From positions 1 through 5,438 of the forward strand of contig QFPD01000165.1 of NCBI GenBank assembly GCA_003248845.1: a stretch of DNA of 5,438 nucleotides, in the 5' to 3' direction. The notes under the pieces were generated by a model. That model ran no database searches, was not told where the DNA came from, and saw only the letters and a list, made by a program, of their open reading frames with translations. Numbering within the stretch: position 1 is the stretch's first letter; each line of letters begins with the position of its first letter. Positions 4,168-5,438 of this stretch are shown here, one piece after another. The DNA is from Microbacterium sp. (GTDB lineage: Bacteria; Actinomycetota; Actinomycetes; Actinomycetales; Microbacteriaceae). Position numbers and translations under genes: made by a program.

Positions 4168-5438
4168 GACGCGCGGGCGCTGCGGCGCTCGTCGTGTCCG
4201 CCCTGCTGGGCGCGGCGCTGGCGCTCGCCCCGGGCGGTGTCGCTGCCGCGACCGGGGCGACCGCGGCGCGGGAGGTGCCGTCCGCGCTCTCCTCCGAGGA
4301 ATGCACCGCATCGACGTGGATCTCCGACGCGCCATCGGCGTTCCGCATGCTGCAGAGCGAGAACGCGTGGACCCGCTCGCGCGGATCGAAGATCGTCGTC
4401 GCGGTCGTCGACTCGGGCGTCGCGGCGACGGGCCCCCACTTCACCGACGCTCTGGTCGCCGGAGCGGACCTCGTCGGTGACGGCGCCGGCGCGACCACCG
4501 ACCTCGACGGGCACGGCACGGCGCTCGCCGGTCAGATCGCCGCCCGGAGCGTACCGAAGTCGGGCGTCGTCGGTCTCGCTCCGCGCGCACAGATCATGCC
4601 CGTGCGGGTGTACGCCGGGACGTCCGAAGCGCACGTGCAGGCGGGCATCGGTCCGCGCGCGGATCGCGTCGCGCAGGGCATCCGATACGCCGCCGACCAC
4701 GGTGCGCGCATCATCCTCGTCGGGATCACGACCGACGCACCGGACGCCGCGCTGACGGATGCCGTCGCGGCGGCGACCGCCCAGGGGAGCCTCGTCATCG
4801 CCAGCGCGGGCAGCCGCGCGCACGAGCTGTCCATCGACCAGAACGAGGACGACGGCGCGCGGTACCCCGCCGGAGCACCCGGTGCCCTCGGGGTCGCGGC
4901 GACCGACGCCGACGGCGTCGTGACAGCCGCCAGCATCCAGGGGCCGCACGTGAGCCTCAGTGCGCCCGGCTCCGATATCTTGACGGCCTCGGCAGCCGGC
5001 GCCGACTGTCGTTTCGCGACCGATCCGAGTCCCGCGTTCGCTGCCGCCTACGTCGCGGCGGCCGCCGCCCTCGTCGCCGCCGCCCACCCGGGTGAATCGC
5101 CCGCGCAGTGGGCGTACCGCCTCGAGGCCACGGCGGTGCGCGCCGACCCCGACAGTCGTGACGATGCGAGCGGGTGGGGCCTCGTGCAGCCGTACGACGC
5201 GATGATCCTGGTGCCGGGCGCGGGTGTGCGCGGGCCGGACAGCCCGTTCCCGTCCGAGGCATCCGTCGCCCCCGTCTCTCCGTCGGCATCGCCGGCGGTC
5301 GTCGAGCACCGGGACCCGGCGAACGGCACCGCGCTCGTGCTGGGCGTGTTGGGCGGCGTCGCTGCGGCGGTGGTGTTGGGCGTCGCGGGCACGGTCGGGG
5401 TGTTCCGACGGCGGAGGGCGGAGCCGACGGCGCCGGAG
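4164..5438 (+). CDS. mycP: Mycosin-like S8 (subtilisin-fold) protein, probably catalytically inactive; 3' end cut
   Basis: A 425-residue fragment with no stop before the right edge, but almost complete by family layout. A signal peptide (about residues 1-28, basic MRRAG then a hydrophobic core) precedes the subtilisin-fold domain (about 65-345), a Pro/Ser-rich linker (352-385) and a C-terminal membrane helix (about 389-414) followed by RRRR. Mycosins are membrane-anchored extracytoplasmic proteins of ESX systems; one cleaves the substrate EspB, and they also stabilise the membrane complex. The Asp motif IVVAVVDSGV (D83) and His motif DLDGHGTALAG (H117) are intact. The serine motif, normally GTSfAaPyVAG, reads SPAFAAAYVAA, placing Ala291 (GCG, 5034-5036) at the nucleophile. 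The oxyanion Asn of AAGN is Ser217 (IASAGS), and the usual INxS strand reads VGITTD. This looks like a pseudoprotease. Cys47 and Cys282 may form a disulfide. Start ATG overlaps the eccB stop (ATGA), implying coupled translation. Confidence 0.93.
   Translation, partial: MRRAGAAALVVSALLGAALALAPGGVAAATGATAAREVPSALSSEECTASTWISDAPSAFRMLQSENAWTRSRGSKIVVAVVDSGVAATGPHFTDALVAGADLVGDGAGATTDLDGHGTALAGQIAARSVPKSGVVGLAPRAQIMPVRVYAGTSEAHVQAGIGPRADRVAQGIRYAADHGARIILVGITTDAPDAALTDAVAAATAQGSLVIASAGSRAHELSIDQNEDDGARYPAGAPGALGVAATDADGVVTAASIQGPHVSLSAPGSDILTASAAGADCRFATDPSPAFAAAYVAAAAALVAAAHPGESPAQWAYRLEATAVRADPDSRDDASGWGLVQPYDAMILVPGAGVRGPDSPFPSEASVAPVSPSASPAVVEHRDPANGTALVLGVLGGVAAAVVLGVAGTVGVFRRRRAEPTAPE

Noticed and set aside
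2269..4335. 688-residue open frame on the minus strand opposite eccD/eccB
   Set aside because: It is Arg/Gly/Ala-rich without recognisable domains, and lies opposite clear eccD, eccB and mycosin coding sequence; long antisense frames are expected at this G+C.
5028..5030. Ser289 as a replacement nucleophile in the mycosin
   Set aside because: The anchor FAAAYVA aligns with FAaPyVA and fixes Ala291 at the nucleophile site; Ser289 is two residues earlier, before the helix start.
4083..5309. 408-residue open frame on the minus strand opposite the mycosin gene
   Set aside because: Compositionally biased shadow of the mycosin frame, which has signal peptide, Asp and His motifs and a membrane anchor.
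1..5438. CRISPR array, tRNA, rRNA, insertion sequence or attachment site
   Set aside because: No regularly spaced repeats, cloverleaf, terminal inverted repeats or transposase-like frames were seen; the window is almost fully occupied by T7SS genes.

Overview
The window is a GC-rich actinobacterial segment carrying part of an ESX-type type VII secretion system (T7SS). The protein sequences, the very high G+C content and the recurrent GGATGCC/GGCATCC heptamer suggest Microbacteriaceae, probably Microbacterium. That placement is recognition by eye, not a database result. Two gene sets diverge from a 102-bp intergenic region (1394-1495).

Leftward (minus strand, 1393 to 1): a YbaB/EbfC-like protein reminiscent of mycobacterial EspL; an EspC-family T7SS target; a WXG100 protein with a W-T-G motif; and a second WXG100 protein with a W-D-G motif, cut by the left edge. 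This is the substrate/accessory side. The first two genes overlap by one base (TGATG). A 130-bp gap with a hairpin over the espC-like stop codon and a plausible second promoter separates them from the WXG100 pair, so the small secreted proteins could be made independently.

Rightward (plus strand, 1496 to 5438): eccD (ubiquitin-like domain plus 11 membrane segments), eccB (single membrane segment plus large extracytoplasmic domain) and a mycosin (subtilisin-fold, signal peptide, C-terminal membrane anchor) that runs off the right edge without a stop. Spacing is tight: 5 bp between eccD and eccB, and an ATGA overlap between eccB and the mycosin gene. This is the membrane-complex side. The EccC ATPase and any EccE are not in the window.

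The most interesting feature is the mycosin. It keeps the catalytic Asp (D83) and His (H117), but Ala291 occupies the nucleophile serine position and Ser217 the oxyanion-hole Asn position. It appears to be a pseudoprotease, which would fit a structural role in stabilising the membrane complex. Secondary observations are a symmetric divergent promoter region, a likely leaderless start for the YbaB-like gene, and a strongly over-represented GGATGCC heptamer that forms two palindromes inside eccB.
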